This document shows, in pieces, positions 9,536 through 18,886 of a stretch of DNA of 64,000 bases. The notes under the pieces are model-generated. The model ran no database searches. It saw only the letters and a list, made by a program, of their open reading frames with translations, and was not told the DNA's origin. Each line of letters starts with the position of its first letter. The first letter of the stretch is position 1. The DNA comes from Vibrio plantisponsor (GTDB taxonomy: Bacteria > Pseudomonadota > Gammaproteobacteria > Enterobacterales > Vibrionaceae), in NCBI RefSeq assembly GCF_013041605.1, contig NZ_JABEQC010000008.1, forward strand, positions 62,001 through 126,000, in the 5' to 3' direction. The translations under genes and the position numbers were made by a program.

Positions 9536-10899
9536 CGAGCGCCTCCTCCTTTACCATCAGCAGTGAAGTAAACTTCCCACGCTCGTTTCAATATTTCCGG
9601 CGTAATAACAGAAGCGGCCTCTTCAAATGCAATGATATCTCGACTGATTCCTATGATGTCTTTCGGTAGACAAGGGTAAAAACCCACACTATGAATCCGG
9701 TGAAGGTCATACAAACTATCAAAAGATGCTGGTTGAACTGTTAAAGATCGACCGCTTGCCATGCTTTCCCACAGAGCGTGGTACTCAGAACGCTCAAGCG
9801 GATGAAATTGAATTTTGTATCCCAAGCGACGTAAAAAAGCGGGATCACTGATTTTTTCGGGATCTAAATTGGTCGAAAACGCGAGAGTAAGAATGAATGG
9901 GATAGTGATTTGCTGCCCGTTAGGCAAGGACAAGTGGTCAAAGAAGTACTCCATTGGCACAATCCAACGGTTGAGTATGGTATCCACAGGCATAGGTTGA
10001 CGCCCTAAATCGTCAATAACCAATATGCCGTTGTTCGCCATCATCTGAAGAGGTGCCATCCACACTCGATTGTGCTCTGAATGATTGACTTCCAGCATAT
10101 CCATCGTGAGTTCGCCACCCACTTGGATGCTGGGGCGTTCACACAGCACCCATCGACCATCATACTGGTCTTTGTATGTCAGACTGATCGATGGTGAATC
10201 TTTACTCACTACTGGTTTATGGTGCTGCTGAGATAAAACTTTAATGATATTTCCCGCCGCATAAACCGCATAAGGAATATAGACTGAGGTATTTAGCGAA
10301 TTTAGCAGCCGTGTAGCAACATAGGTTTTACCAGTACCCGCATCCCCATAAAGTAGCAATGCTCGGCCGGAATTGATAGCGGGACCTAAAACAGAAATCA
10401 TCCTCTCGGCACCAAATACATCGCTCATAGCGCGAGTTACATCTGGACGGGTAACTAATTTAGCACGTACATCCTGAGCCTTAACCATTGCAGTGTAGTC
10501 TTGTAAGGAAACAGGAGCCGGTCCTAAATAGGCATCACGCGCAAAAGCGTTATCTGCTTCCTGCATTCCAGTTTCAGATAATCCATAGCGAACATGGCCA
10601 GAAGATTGGGCAAGATAAGAATTAGATTCAGCTTGATACACTTCAACCAATGATTTTTTGCGTAAAACGGCAATCAGCTCTTCAATCATATGGCTGCTGA
10701 TTGCCATCAAGCGAGTGAGCTGCAAAATGTCAGATTTAGGGTAAGCCGCTAGCTGTTTAAGTAGTAAATTCTCAAGAACAGCTTGAGGAATATGAAGCTC
10801 ATCGAAAGTAGTAGGAACTTTAGGTGCAGCAGCCTGAGGGGTTAAAACTCCTTTTTCGCTTGGCTTGATCTTTACAACTTCATTGACCTCTGATTCCAT
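9532..10899 (-). CDS. AAA+ ATPase with winged-helix-like N-terminus, Tad-associated
   Basis: A 455-aa cytoplasmic protein without signal or membrane segments. Residues about 31-115 look like a winged-helix domain (helices around AVLENLLLKQL and ILQLTRLMAISSHMIEELIAVLRKK read as two helices, then a VRYGLSETG wing); this fold call is inference. The AAA+ core has Walker A GDAGTGKT (185-192), Walker B ILVIDD (292-297), a sensor-1-like STN (342-344) and an RRLG arginine-finger-like motif (357-360). A GGGAG site supports the start. It is inserted between tadV and rcpC and coupled to rcpC by ATGA, so it belongs to the Tad operon, though the classical tad gene set has no such protein. Exact role unknown: remodeller or regulator. 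Confidence 0.75.
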   Translation of the reverse strand: MESEVNEVVKIKPSEKGVLTPQAAAPKVPTTFDELHIPQAVLENLLLKQLAAYPKSDILQLTRLMAISSHMIEELIAVLRKKSLVEVYQAESNSYLAQSSGHVRYGLSETGMQEADNAFARDAYLGPAPVSLQDYTAMVKAQDVRAKLVTRPDVTRAMSDVFGAERMISVLGPAINSGRALLLYGDAGTGKTYVATRLLNSLNTSVYIPYAVYAAGNIIKVLSQQHHKPVVSKDSPSISLTYKDQYDGRWVLCERPSIQVGGELTMDMLEVNHSEHNRVWMAPLQMMANNGILVIDDLGRQPMPVDTILNRWIVPMEYFFDHLSLPNGQQITIPFILTLAFSTNLDPEKISDPAFLRRLGYKIQFHPLERSEYHALWESMASGRSLTVQPASFDSLYDLHRIHSVGFYPCLPKDIIGISRDIIAFEEAASVITPEILKRAWEVYFTADGKGGGAR

Positions 10900-10933
10900 T
10901 TGAGACTCCCTTGTCTCTATAAAAGATTAGGCT

Positions 10934-11440
10934 TTATGAAAAATGAGAGAAATAACTGTTTAAGGCTAATGCGACAATCATTACCGGAGCTAGAGGCATA
11001 TAAGTGGCATTTGTTTGTATCGGCTTCATACTTCTAAAACTGACACTAACTAAAATAGATTGATACCCTAGATATCCGCATTGTACGCCAGTTGTTAAAC
11101 GTTTAAGTAACTGATACATAACGCCAATAAACAAACAGCTAAAAGCAAATGTCCAACTGTAGCTAGCCAACTCCTCCCAACCCAATATATATCCAATCAC
11201 TGCAGCTAATTTGACATCGCCGGCAGCAACACCACCAACTAAATAAAGTATCAACATCAATACAAACAATAGAGCAAAGCCGTAGAGCCGCTCGCTAATA
11301 TCAACAGGAGATCCTAGCGAAGCCAGAACAGCCACACTCAATAACATTAAAACCCAAACATTCGGAATGCGCTGTTCTCGAGCATCAAACACACCAATTA
11401 TAAATAGAAGTGGCCATGTCAACGTCATCGGATAGAGCAA
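10934..11440 (-). CDS. tadV: TadV/CpaA prepilin peptidase
   Basis: An A24-family aspartic prepilin peptidase of up to 168 aa with about 5-6 membrane helices. The two catalytic Asp regions are visible: FDAREQRIPN near residue 19 and GGVAAGDVKLAAVIG (GxGD-like, here AAGD) near residue 73. It cleaves the leaders of the Flp and TadE/F prepilins. The start is uncertain: TTG at 11,440 or ATG at 11,428, neither with a clear Shine-Dalgarno site. The gene starts 7 bases or more after the second flp gene ends, so translation may be coupled. The length matches small TadV-type enzymes lacking the methyltransferase domain. Confidence 0.85.
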   Translation of the reverse strand: MLYPMTLTWPLLFIIGVFDAREQRIPNVWVLMLLSVAVLASLGSPVDISERLYGFALLFVLMLILYLVGGVAAGDVKLAAVIGYILGWEELASYSWTFAFSCLFIGVMYQLLKRLTTGVQCGYLGYQSILVSVSFRSMKPIQTNATYMPLAPVMIVALALNSYFSHFS

Positions 11441-11447
11441 AATTTAA

Positions 11448-11627
11448 TTACTCCCAACTAAGGGCGTTACGTAAAAATAATAGTCTGTTGTCTACCGTTG
11501 TTCCCAAAAGAGCAAATCCTGCTACCAACAACACAACGACTAAGGTACCAGCAACTATATATTCTACTGCACTTAAACCATCTTCATTTTTTAAAAAAAA
11601 ATACAATCTGTTAGATGAATAAATCAT
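11448..11627 (-). CDS. flp: Second Flp-type prepilin (59 aa)
   Basis: A 59-aa frame with the signature NEDG followed by LSAVEYIVAG, the Flp prepilin cleavage site with Glu+5 and Tyr+6. A hydrophobic helix (about 24-42) and a short polar tail ending in NALSWE follow. AAGG lies about 9 bases upstream of the ATG. It is a diverged paralogue of the flp gene 90 bases upstream; both share DGLSAVEY but differ in leader and tail. It is probably a minor or alternative pilin. It is about 7-20 bases from tadV depending on that gene's start. The gene is easy to miss because of its size. Confidence 0.8.
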   Translation of the reverse strand: MIYSSNRLYFFLKNEDGLSAVEYIVAGTLVVVLLVAGFALLGTTVDNRLLFLRNALSWE

Positions 11628-11716
11628 AAAAAATAACCTTGGAGATGGACACTAGTCATCGTTTAAACAAAGATTAACTCCGCAGAGGGAATACCCACTA
11701 CGGAGTAACGCTCAAT

Positions 11717-11905
11717 TTATCCTGCAGCTGGAGGATTTATATCGTTATTCAATTGATCCAATTTATCGCTTAAGGTTTCACCTAGTGTAGTAAACCCTCC
11801 AACTAAAACAGCAATTACTAACGCACCAGCAACAACATATTCAACAGCACTAAGACCGTCTTCGTCTTGCCAAAAGGCTTTGGCTTGTTCAATAAACTTA
11901 TTCAT
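11717..11905 (-). CDS. flp: Flp major pilin prepilin
   Basis: A 62-aa Flp prepilin. The leader MNKFIEQAKAFWQDEDG is cut by TadV before LSAVEYVVAG, with the diagnostic Glu-Tyr pair. A hydrophobic helix (about 20-38) follows, then a polar, Asn/Pro-rich tail (NDINPPAAG). I place the start at 11,905 because a perfect AAGGAGG site lies 6 bases upstream; the longer frame to 11,932 has no leader features. It is the first gene of the Tad locus and, having the strongest ribosome site of the cluster, is probably the most expressed pilin. Confidence 0.9.
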   Translation of the reverse strand: MNKFIEQAKAFWQDEDGLSAVEYVVAGALVIAVLVGGFTTLGETLSDKLDQLNNDINPPAAG

Positions 11906-12418
11906 TAGAGGCCTCCTTAATAAATGGCTCATTTCTAATGTAGAGAGTTCTTAAATTTGCGGTTAGGACTTTTTTGTTCTCTTTTGGCACTTTTTTAAAC
12001 TGAAAAGCAGTCAAGAGTGGAAAAGACGGTTAAAACTTTAGGGCGAATTTGTACTAATCATTAAGTATTAATCAACTACAAACCCTTTACGAAACAAGTT
12101 TCAAACAAACAGAGACAGACAGTTAGAACTGAGCATATTCTCTATATTTCACGTCAATTATTTATACTTGCACTTTCTCATTATTGAAATTAATGAAAAA
12201 AATTACATCTGCAATATGAAGCAATATCACTATTAATATTTCCATCAACTCAGGTTTTATATAGATAAACTTTGCAACTTTTAGATGAGAACTTGCACTT
12301 TTCAGTCACAACTCTACGCTTACATTACCATGACAACAAAATGACATTACTGACATTATTCTGACAAAAGAAACCTAATAGCCTAGTTGCTTATCTACGG
12401 AAGGATATACACATACTT
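11906..12418 (+). promoter_or_regulatory. Divergent flp / araC-type regulator intergenic region
   Basis: A 513-bp, AT-rich non-coding stretch between flp (minus) and the AraC-type gene (plus). It must hold both promoters. An 11-base direct repeat ACTTGCACTTT occurs at 12,166-12,176 and 12,291-12,301, with a looser relative TTTGCAACTTTT at 12,271-12,282 and TTTTGGCACTTTTTT near 11,979. AraC-type proteins commonly bind such direct repeats, so these are candidate operators. I cannot place a confident -10/-35 pair or sigma-54 site. No ORF of note lies here. Confidence 0.45.
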
Positions 12419-13165
12419 ATGGCAACAAAACATGTCGCTCACTGGCTTGGAAGCTCTGTGAATCAATTGCCCCTGCGGGCGCAAGAAGCATGTAACGCTT
12501 ACTTTACTGTGATTGAACACGGTAACGATGTCTCTATTTTGAGTGAACCTAACATTCACTATGCCGTCTTTTTCTTGCATAGGGAAAAATGCCAAGAGTT
12601 ATTGCTCACCGCGTTAAGAATTTGTGCAAATCTGAATAAGTATTTGGTGGTAATCCATGAAGGGAATTTTTTAAACTCAATTAATAGAAACGAAGCGATA
12701 TTCGGCATTATTGATATATCAAAGGAAGACCCACATATCGCTGCGAGTATAATTAGTGAGAAATTGAGCTTAAGTTTTTCTTCTGGTCGAAAAGCTTTAG
12801 ACCCTAGATTACAACATACGCCGACTCCTCATCACACAATGAGTAAGGAGATGTTGGATATTTTGCGCCATATTGATCTCAACCTCACTCAAGAAATTAG
12901 AGAAGAAGATGTCGCAAGCTATTGCCATTACTCCATCTCCTATTTTTCTAAACTGTTTAAAAGAATGGTTGGCGTGAGCTTTAGAGATTACATTTGCAGT
13001 AAACGCATCACGCTTGCTAAGCGACTTTTACTCGAGGAACCCAATGCGAAAATCGCCTTTGTGGCCTATCAGTGCGGGTATCACGATGTATCGTACTTCT
13101 CTCGTATATTTAAGAAGAAGACTGGAATCAGTCCAGGTGTGTTTAGGCAAATAAATGCCCCTTAA
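12419..13165 (+). CDS. AraC-family transcriptional regulator
   Basis: A 248-aa protein. The C-terminal 100 residues form an AraC/XylS double helix-turn-helix: the first HTH is around EEDVASYCHYSISYFSKLF (about 163-181), the second around IAFVAYQCGYHDVSYFSRIF (about 215-234), ending with the conserved KKTGISPGVFR. The N-terminal 140 residues do not show an obvious AraC cupin and I do not recognise their ligand. It is transcribed away from flp, which suggests local control of the Tad locus; that link is inference from position. GGAAGGA lies rather far (about 14 bases) from the ATG. Confidence 0.85.
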   Translation: MATKHVAHWLGSSVNQLPLRAQEACNAYFTVIEHGNDVSILSEPNIHYAVFFLHREKCQELLLTALRICANLNKYLVVIHEGNFLNSINRNEAIFGIIDISKEDPHIAASIISEKLSLSFSSGRKALDPRLQHTPTPHHTMSKEMLDILRHIDLNLTQEIREEDVASYCHYSISYFSKLFKRMVGVSFRDYICSKRITLAKRLLLEEPNAKIAFVAYQCGYHDVSYFSRIFKKKTGISPGVFRQINAP

Positions 13166-13274
13166 ATTTACAAATTTTCACGTTTTGATCTTTTTCGAAC
13201 CAGCAAACCCGTGCTAATGTTAAGTTGATTTAACATTTTTATAACAATAATAAGCTGTTACATGGAGTTCGAAT

Positions 13275-14960
13275 ATGATTCTGCCAAATGAGTCACATCA
13301 ATCTTACTGCTCTCTCCCGCCACCAAATGAAATGATTTTGAAATGGGCCGAAGAGCGTCCCAATGAAGTTTATCTTAAACAGATAATTAACCGAGAATTC
13401 GTCGAATTTACTTATGCTGATGTCGCGGACAAAGCTTTACGCTTGGTGTCAGCACTGCGAGCGCTAGGAGCCAAACCCGGAGATAAAGTCGCACTCATTT
13501 CTAAAAACTGTGCGGAATGGTTTATTTGCGATTTAGCGATGATGCTCGGTGATTACATCAGCGTTCCCATTTTTCCGACAGCAGGTTCTGACACTATCGA
13601 ATACTGTCTGAATCATAGCGGCAGCCAACACATAATCGTCGGTAAGCTGGATGATAATGAAGCTGTAATTGAAGCTATGAAGGCGATCCCGAACATCGTC
13701 AGTATCGCTTTACCTTACAGTTCTGCCCCAAAATGCCAATACGAATATCAAGAGCTAATTAAACAGTACCCACCAACCACAGAAAGAGCTCAGCATCATG
13801 ATGACAAGCTGATGTCGTTGGTCTATACATCCGGAACATCAGGTCAGCCAAAAGGCGCTATGCTCACCTACGGAGCTTTTACTTGGTCAGTACAGCAATT
13901 GATAGATCTTATACAGATCGAAGACGAAGACCGTTTGTTCTCTTATCTGCCATTAGCTCATATCACCGAACGTGTGTACATTTTCGGAACCTCTATTCAG
14001 GGTGGGGTACAAACCGCCTTTCCTGAATCACTTGATACCTTTATTGAAGACGTCAGAATGCACCGTCCAACCTTCTTTATTTCGGTGCCACGGTTATGGA
14101 CTCTGTTCCAACAAAGAATTCTAGATAAGCTTCCTCAGCGAAAACTGAACTTATTGCTAAAGATTCCGTTTGTAAACTCAATAGTCAAACGCAAGATAGC
14201 TGATGGTTTAGGGCTAGATAAGGCGAGAATCTTAGGTTGTGGTTCTGCACCTGTCTCCCCTTCTTTGCTTAGCTGGTACCATCAGGTAGGACTAAACATC
14301 ACTGAAGCTTGGGGAATGACCGAGTCATTTGCCTATAGCACCATCAACTACCCTTTCCGTGCAGATAAAATTGGCACGGTTGGTAATGCAGGACCCGGAG
14401 TACAGATAAAAATTGCAGAGGATGGAGAAATTCTTGTTCTCAGCAAAGGACTTTTTGCTGGTTACTACAACAACGATATTGCGACTAAAGAATCGTTTGA
14501 TAATGAAGGATGGCTTCATACTGGTGATATTGGCTCGATAGATAGTGACGGCTATCTTAGTATTCAAGGTCGCAAGAAAGACACCTTCAAAACCGCAAAA
14601 GGCAAGTTCGTAGCACCCGTACCGATTGAAAAGAAACTGTTTGAATACTCTCGTGTAGAAATGATGTGCATGATTGGCTTAGGTTTGCCAGCACCCATTT
14701 TGTTAGTCGTTCCACATGCTTTTCCTCATTTTGACCGTTCTCGTTACGAAAGAACGACGGAGAAAATCATCAAACGTATTAACTCTGAGGTAGAAACTCA
14801 CGAGCAAATTAAAGGTGTCTTGATGATCAAAGAACCATGGTCAATTGCTAACGGAGTCCTAACTCCGACACTGAAAATTAAGCGTCATGTCTTAGAGAAG
14901 AAGTACCACGAAATAGGGCAAAACTGGCCTAAAGATCAACTAATTGTTTGGGAAAAGTAA
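13275..14960 (+). CDS. AMP-forming long-chain acyl-CoA ligase-like enzyme
   Basis: A 561-aa ANL-superfamily adenylating enzyme of the long-chain acyl-CoA synthetase (COG1022, FAA1-like) type. It would activate a fatty acid with ATP and CoA. Motifs: the P-loop YTSGTSGQPKGAML (about 188-201), the acyl-adenylate motif ITEAWGMTES (about 344-353), GWLHTGDIG (about 415-423) and GRKKDTFKTAKGKFVAP in the C-terminal cap, with the catalytic Lys region. It is not the FadD of the beta-oxidation set, judged by family type. It stands alone, ending in a shared terminator with EF-G2. The exact acid substrate is not visible. Confidence 0.85.
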   Translation: MILPNESHQSYCSLPPPNEMILKWAEERPNEVYLKQIINREFVEFTYADVADKALRLVSALRALGAKPGDKVALISKNCAEWFICDLAMMLGDYISVPIFPTAGSDTIEYCLNHSGSQHIIVGKLDDNEAVIEAMKAIPNIVSIALPYSSAPKCQYEYQELIKQYPPTTERAQHHDDKLMSLVYTSGTSGQPKGAMLTYGAFTWSVQQLIDLIQIEDEDRLFSYLPLAHITERVYIFGTSIQGGVQTAFPESLDTFIEDVRMHRPTFFISVPRLWTLFQQRILDKLPQRKLNLLLKIPFVNSIVKRKIADGLGLDKARILGCGSAPVSPSLLSWYHQVGLNITEAWGMTESFAYSTINYPFRADKIGTVGNAGPGVQIKIAEDGEILVLSKGLFAGYYNNDIATKESFDNEGWLHTGDIGSIDSDGYLSIQGRKKDTFKTAKGKFVAPVPIEKKLFEYSRVEMMCMIGLGLPAPILLVVPHAFPHFDRSRYERTTEKIIKRINSEVETHEQIKGVLMIKEPWSIANGVLTPTLKIKRHVLEKKYHEIGQNWPKDQLIVWEK

Positions 14961-14988
14961 AAGTCATTTATCTATGAAACTCTTATTT

Positions 14989-15020
14989 CTCCCCCTTATG
15001 AAGGGGGAGTTAGAGGGGGT
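14989..15020. repeat. REP-like palindrome after the acyl-CoA ligase gene
   Basis: A perfect 9-bp inverted repeat, CTCCCCCTT then AAGGGGGAG, with a 3-base ATG loop (14,989-15,009), followed by TTAGAGGGGGT. It lacks a T-run, so it is not a standard terminator. Its look (C/G-rich palindrome plus a second G-run) resembles repetitive extragenic palindromes. Only one copy is in this window, so repetition is unproven. Confidence 0.5.
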
Positions 15021-15039
15021 TAAATAAACTGAAGGTAAC

Positions 15040-15075
15040 AAAAAGCCCCACCAGCTTTCACTGGTGGGGCTTTTT
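15040..15075. terminator. Bidirectional rho-independent terminator (acyl-CoA ligase / fusA2)
   Basis: Perfect 15-bp stem AAAAAGCCCCACCAG / CTGGTGGGGCTTTTT with a 6-base loop. It has A/T tracts on both sides, so it can stop transcripts from both convergent genes. Confidence 0.93.
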
Positions 15076-15093
15076 TATAACAGTTAAGAACTA

Positions 15094-17181
15094 TTATTTC
15101 TTAGCGTTACGCTCTTTAACTTCAGCGATAACTTTTTCTGCTACGTTAGCAGGACATGGTGCGTAGTGTGCGAACTCCATAGAGAACTGACCACGACCAG
15201 AAGTCATTGTACGTAGAGTACCGATGTAGCCGAACATTTCAGATAGTGGAACGTCTGCTTTGATACGTACGCCAGTAGCTGCAGCTTGTTGGTCTTTGAT
15301 CATACCACGACGACGGTTAAGGTCACCGATTACGTCACCAACGTGATCTTCTGGAGTGAACACGTCAACTTTCATGATTGGCTCTAGAAGTTGCGCGCCA
15401 GCTTTTGGCATAGATTGACGGAATGCGCCTTTCGCTGCGATTTCAAATGCGATTGCAGATGAGTCAACTGCGTGGAAGCCACCATCAAATAGTTCAACTT
15501 CAACGTCTAGCGTAGGGAAGCCAGCTAGAACACCGTGTTGCATCATGCTTTCGAAGCCTTTTTCTACTGCAGGCCAGAATTCTTTAGGTACGTTACCACC
15601 AACAACTGTTGATTTGAACGTGAAGCCTGAGTTTGGCTCACCAGGTTTGATGCGGTAGTCGATCTTACCGAACTGACCTGAACCACCAGACTGTTTCTTG
15701 TGCGTGTAGCTATCTTCAACAGCTTTAGTGATTGTTTCACGGTAAGCTACTTGAGGAGCACCAACAACTAGTTCAACACCGTAAGTACGCTTAAGGATGT
15801 CTACTTTGATGTCTAGGTGAAGTTCGCCCATACCTTTAAGGATGGTTTCGCCAGAATCTTCGTCAGTTTCAACTTGGAAAGATGGATCTTCTGCAACCAT
15901 TTTACCGATCGCGATACCCATTTTCTCAGTAGAACCTTTATCTTTAGGCGCAACAGCGATAGAGATTACTGGTTCTGGGAAGATCATTGGCTCTAGAGTA
16001 CATTCGTGTTTTGGATCACATAGAGTGTGACCAGTTTGAACGTTCTTCATACCAACGATAGCGATGATGTCACCAGCTTGAGCTTCAGTGATCTCAGTAC
16101 GGTCGTTCGCTTGCATCTCAACCATACGGCCGATACGCTCAGTTTTACCAGTTGCAGAGTTAAGGATGGTGTCACCCTTCTTAATGCGACCAGAGTAAAT
16201 ACGTACGAATGTTAGAGCACCAAAACGGTCATCCATGATCTTAAACGCAAGAGCTTTAAGTGGAAGTTCAGCGTCAACGATCGCTTTCTCACCAGTTGGT
16301 TCACCAGTTTCTGGGTTAGTTAGATCTTGTGGCTCAACTTCTGTTGGGCTTGGTAGGTAATCTACTACTGCGTCAAGAACAAGTTGCATACCTTTGTTTT
16401 TGAATGCAGAACCACAGAATGTTGGGAAGAAAGCTAGGTCACGAGTACCTTTACGGATACAAGCTTTAACTTGCTCAACAGTCGGCTCTTCGCCTTCCAT
16501 GTAAGCCATCATTAGCTCGTCGTCTTGCTCAACAGCAGTTTCGATCAGCATTTCACGGTATGTTTCTACGTCATCAACCATGTCAGCTGGAACTTCTTTG
16601 ATTTCGTAGTTTTCTGGTAGACCAGAATCATCCCAAACGTATGCTTGACGGTTTAGGATATCAACAACACCAACGAAATCGTCTTCACGACCGATTGGTA
16701 GAGTCATAACTAGTGGGTTTGCACCTAGTACTTTTTTAACTTGCTCAACAACGTTAAGGAAGTCTGCACCCATACGGTCTAGTTTGTTTACGAAAATGAT
16801 ACGTGATACTTCAGATTCGTTAGCGTAACGCCAGTTAGTTTCTGACTGAGGTTCAACACCGCCAGAACCACAGAATACACCGATACCGCCATCTAGAACT
16901 TTAAGTGAACGGTATACTTCAACTGTAAAGTCAACGTGTCCAGGAGTATCGATAACGTTTAGACGGTGATTTTTCCATTCACACGTTACAGCTGCTGACT
17001 GGATAGTAATACCGCGCTCTGCTTCTTGTTCCATGAAGTCTGTAGTAGATTCACCATCGTGAACCTCACCAGTTTTATGGATTTTACCAGTAAGCTTAAG
17101 AATACGCTCAGTGGTAGTGGTTTTACCCGCGTCAACGTGCGCGAAAATACCAATGTTTCTGTATTTCGATAAATCTGCCAT
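15094..17181 (-). CDS. fusA2: Elongation factor G 2
   Basis: A 695-aa EF-G. The GTPase motifs are G1 AHVDAGKTT (about 14-22), G3 DTPGH (about 78-82) and G4 NKLD (about 132-135). Domains II-V complete the usual EF-G length, and the C-terminal domain keeps [18 protein letters not shown]. It promotes translocation or ribosome recycling. There is no rpsL, rpsG or tuf beside it, so it is not the str-operon copy. Vibrio genomes carry such a second EF-G of this length. Its specific task (translocation, recycling, or stress use) is not decided by the sequence. It is monocistronic, with a strong terminator. Confidence 0.93.
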   Translation of the reverse strand: MADLSKYRNIGIFAHVDAGKTTTTERILKLTGKIHKTGEVHDGESTTDFMEQEAERGITIQSAAVTCEWKNHRLNVIDTPGHVDFTVEVYRSLKVLDGGIGVFCGSGGVEPQSETNWRYANESEVSRIIFVNKLDRMGADFLNVVEQVKKVLGANPLVMTLPIGREDDFVGVVDILNRQAYVWDDSGLPENYEIKEVPADMVDDVETYREMLIETAVEQDDELMMAYMEGEEPTVEQVKACIRKGTRDLAFFPTFCGSAFKNKGMQLVLDAVVDYLPSPTEVEPQDLTNPETGEPTGEKAIVDAELPLKALAFKIMDDRFGALTFVRIYSGRIKKGDTILNSATGKTERIGRMVEMQANDRTEITEAQAGDIIAIVGMKNVQTGHTLCDPKHECTLEPMIFPEPVISIAVAPKDKGSTEKMGIAIGKMVAEDPSFQVETDEDSGETILKGMGELHLDIKVDILKRTYGVELVVGAPQVAYRETITKAVEDSYTHKKQSGGSGQFGKIDYRIKPGEPNSGFTFKSTVVGGNVPKEFWPAVEKGFESMMQHGVLAGFPTLDVEVELFDGGFHAVDSSAIAFEIAAKGAFRQSMPKAGAQLLEPIMKVDVFTPEDHVGDVIGDLNRRRGMIKDQQAAATGVRIKADVPLSEMFGYIGTLRTMTSGRGQFSMEFAHYAPCPANVAEKVIAEVKERNAKK

Positions 17182-17378
17182 TGTCTTACTCTGTTAATAG
17201 GATATAAAATGCGCGCAGAGTATATCACAATCTGTCAAGACTGATACCCCCGCAAGCCGCTGCCCTTAAAAAATATTTAACTACAGCTAATGATCGTGAA
17301 ATATAGGCGATTCCAACCAAAGACGCGAGCTAATTCAAAAATATTTTCTCAACGCTCATCTTTGATAAAGACACGCTC

Positions 17379-18758
17379 TTAAAGTTCATCGAATGCTTCA
17401 ATAGCATCTGAAAGCTTCTTCACGCCATGTATCTGCATTCCTGCAATACCGCCTTTAGGCATATTTGCAGCAGGAACAATCGCTCTCTTAAAGCCGTGTT
17501 TGAAAGCTTCATTTAGACGTTCTTGACCACTTGGTACCGGACGAATTTCTCCAGCCAGCCCCACTTCACCGAAAATAACAACGTCTTTCGGTAGCGGTTT
17601 GTCACGAAAACTGGATAGAAGAGCCATCAATAATGCCAAGTCCGCGCTGGTTTCCGTTACTTTCACGCCACCAACCACATTCACAAACACATCTTGGTCA
17701 GCCATTTGCAACCCGCCGTGCTTGTGTAACACCGCAAGCAGCAGGGACAAACGGTTCTGTTCCAGCCCGACAGCAACTCGCCTTGGATTCGCCAACTGTG
17801 AATAATCCACCAGCGCCTGTATTTCAACAAGTAATGGACGAGTACCTTCCCACACCACCATTACCGAACTTCCCGAAGTATCTTCTTCACCACGAGAAAG
17901 GAAAATGGCAGATGGGTTACTCACTTCGCGCAAGCCTTGGCCAGTCATAGCAAATACGCCAAGCTCATTGACAGCACCAAAGCGGTTTTTATGACTACGT
18001 AAGGTTCTGAATCGCGTATCTGAACCACCATCGAGTAACACTGAGCAGTCGATAATGTGTTCCAGTACTTTAGGCCCTGCCAAAGTGCCATCTTTCGTTA
18101 CATGCCCAACGATAAATACCGCGACATTGTTTTGCTTTGCATAACGTGTCAATGCAGTGGCAGATTCTCGTACCTGAGCCACAGTTCCGGGAGAAGACTG
18201 AACATCAGCAACATGCATCACCTGAATAGAGTCAATCACCATAATTCTTGGCTGCTCTTTCTCTGCCACCTGACAAATCTTATCGACATTGGTTTCGGAG
18301 AGCATTTTCAGGTGCTCTTTAGGCAACCCTAGTCGGGATGCTCGCATAGCCACCTGCTGAAGTGATTCTTCACCAGTGACATAAAGCGTCGGCATTTGAG
18401 GAGAGAGCAAACACATGGTTTGTAACAAAAGTGTAGATTTACCAGCACCTGGGCTACCACCAATTAAAATGGCTGCACCAGGCACCACACCACCACCAAG
18501 TACACGGTCCAGCTCTTTAAAACCACTGCTAAAGCGAGGAACTTCTTGCAGATTGATTTCGGAAAGTGTTTGAACCTGTGATTCTGTAGCACTTCCCGCA
18601 TAACCACTGAGTCGTTCATTACGCGCAACCTGTGGTGAAGCAGCCAGCCTTACTTCAGATATGGTATTCCATGCGCCACAAGCGTTACACTGACCTTGCC
18701 AACGGGGAAAATCTGCGCCGCAATCGTTACATACGTAAGCGCGTTTTGCTTTTACCAT
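17379..18758 (-). CDS. radA: RadA/Sms DNA repair and branch-migration ATPase
   Basis: A 459-aa protein of normal RadA length. It has an N-terminal C4 zinc motif (CNDCGADFPRWQGQCNACG, residues 10-28), a RecA-like core with Walker A GGSPGAGKST (about 99-108), the RadA-specific KNRFG motif (about 257-261) and a C-terminal Lon-protease-like domain lacking a visible catalytic Ser/Lys dyad role. It processes recombination intermediates with RecA and, in competent bacteria, helps integrate transforming DNA. It is divergent from the PilZ-protein gene and upstream of fusA2 by about 200 bp. Confidence 0.95.
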   Translation of the reverse strand: MVKAKRAYVCNDCGADFPRWQGQCNACGAWNTISEVRLAASPQVARNERLSGYAGSATESQVQTLSEINLQEVPRFSSGFKELDRVLGGGVVPGAAILIGGSPGAGKSTLLLQTMCLLSPQMPTLYVTGEESLQQVAMRASRLGLPKEHLKMLSETNVDKICQVAEKEQPRIMVIDSIQVMHVADVQSSPGTVAQVRESATALTRYAKQNNVAVFIVGHVTKDGTLAGPKVLEHIIDCSVLLDGGSDTRFRTLRSHKNRFGAVNELGVFAMTGQGLREVSNPSAIFLSRGEEDTSGSSVMVVWEGTRPLLVEIQALVDYSQLANPRRVAVGLEQNRLSLLLAVLHKHGGLQMADQDVFVNVVGGVKVTETSADLALLMALLSSFRDKPLPKDVVIFGEVGLAGEIRPVPSGQERLNEAFKHGFKRAIVPAANMPKGGIAGMQIHGVKKLSDAIEAFDEL

Positions 18759-18886
18759 GCTTCCTCAAATTCATCTAAGTTGTGACATAGAGACTTTAAT
18801 AATATGTTGAATCAATGCAACATATTGCTAAAGAAATCGCTATCAATGCCGATTTTATTAAGTGGACATTACTCTAACAGAAAACT

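Noticed and set aside
11974..11994. Sigma-54-like TGGCAC motif in the flp upstream region
   Set aside because: The -12 GC element is missing (TTTAAAC where TTGCW is needed), and no enhancer-binding protein gene is nearby.
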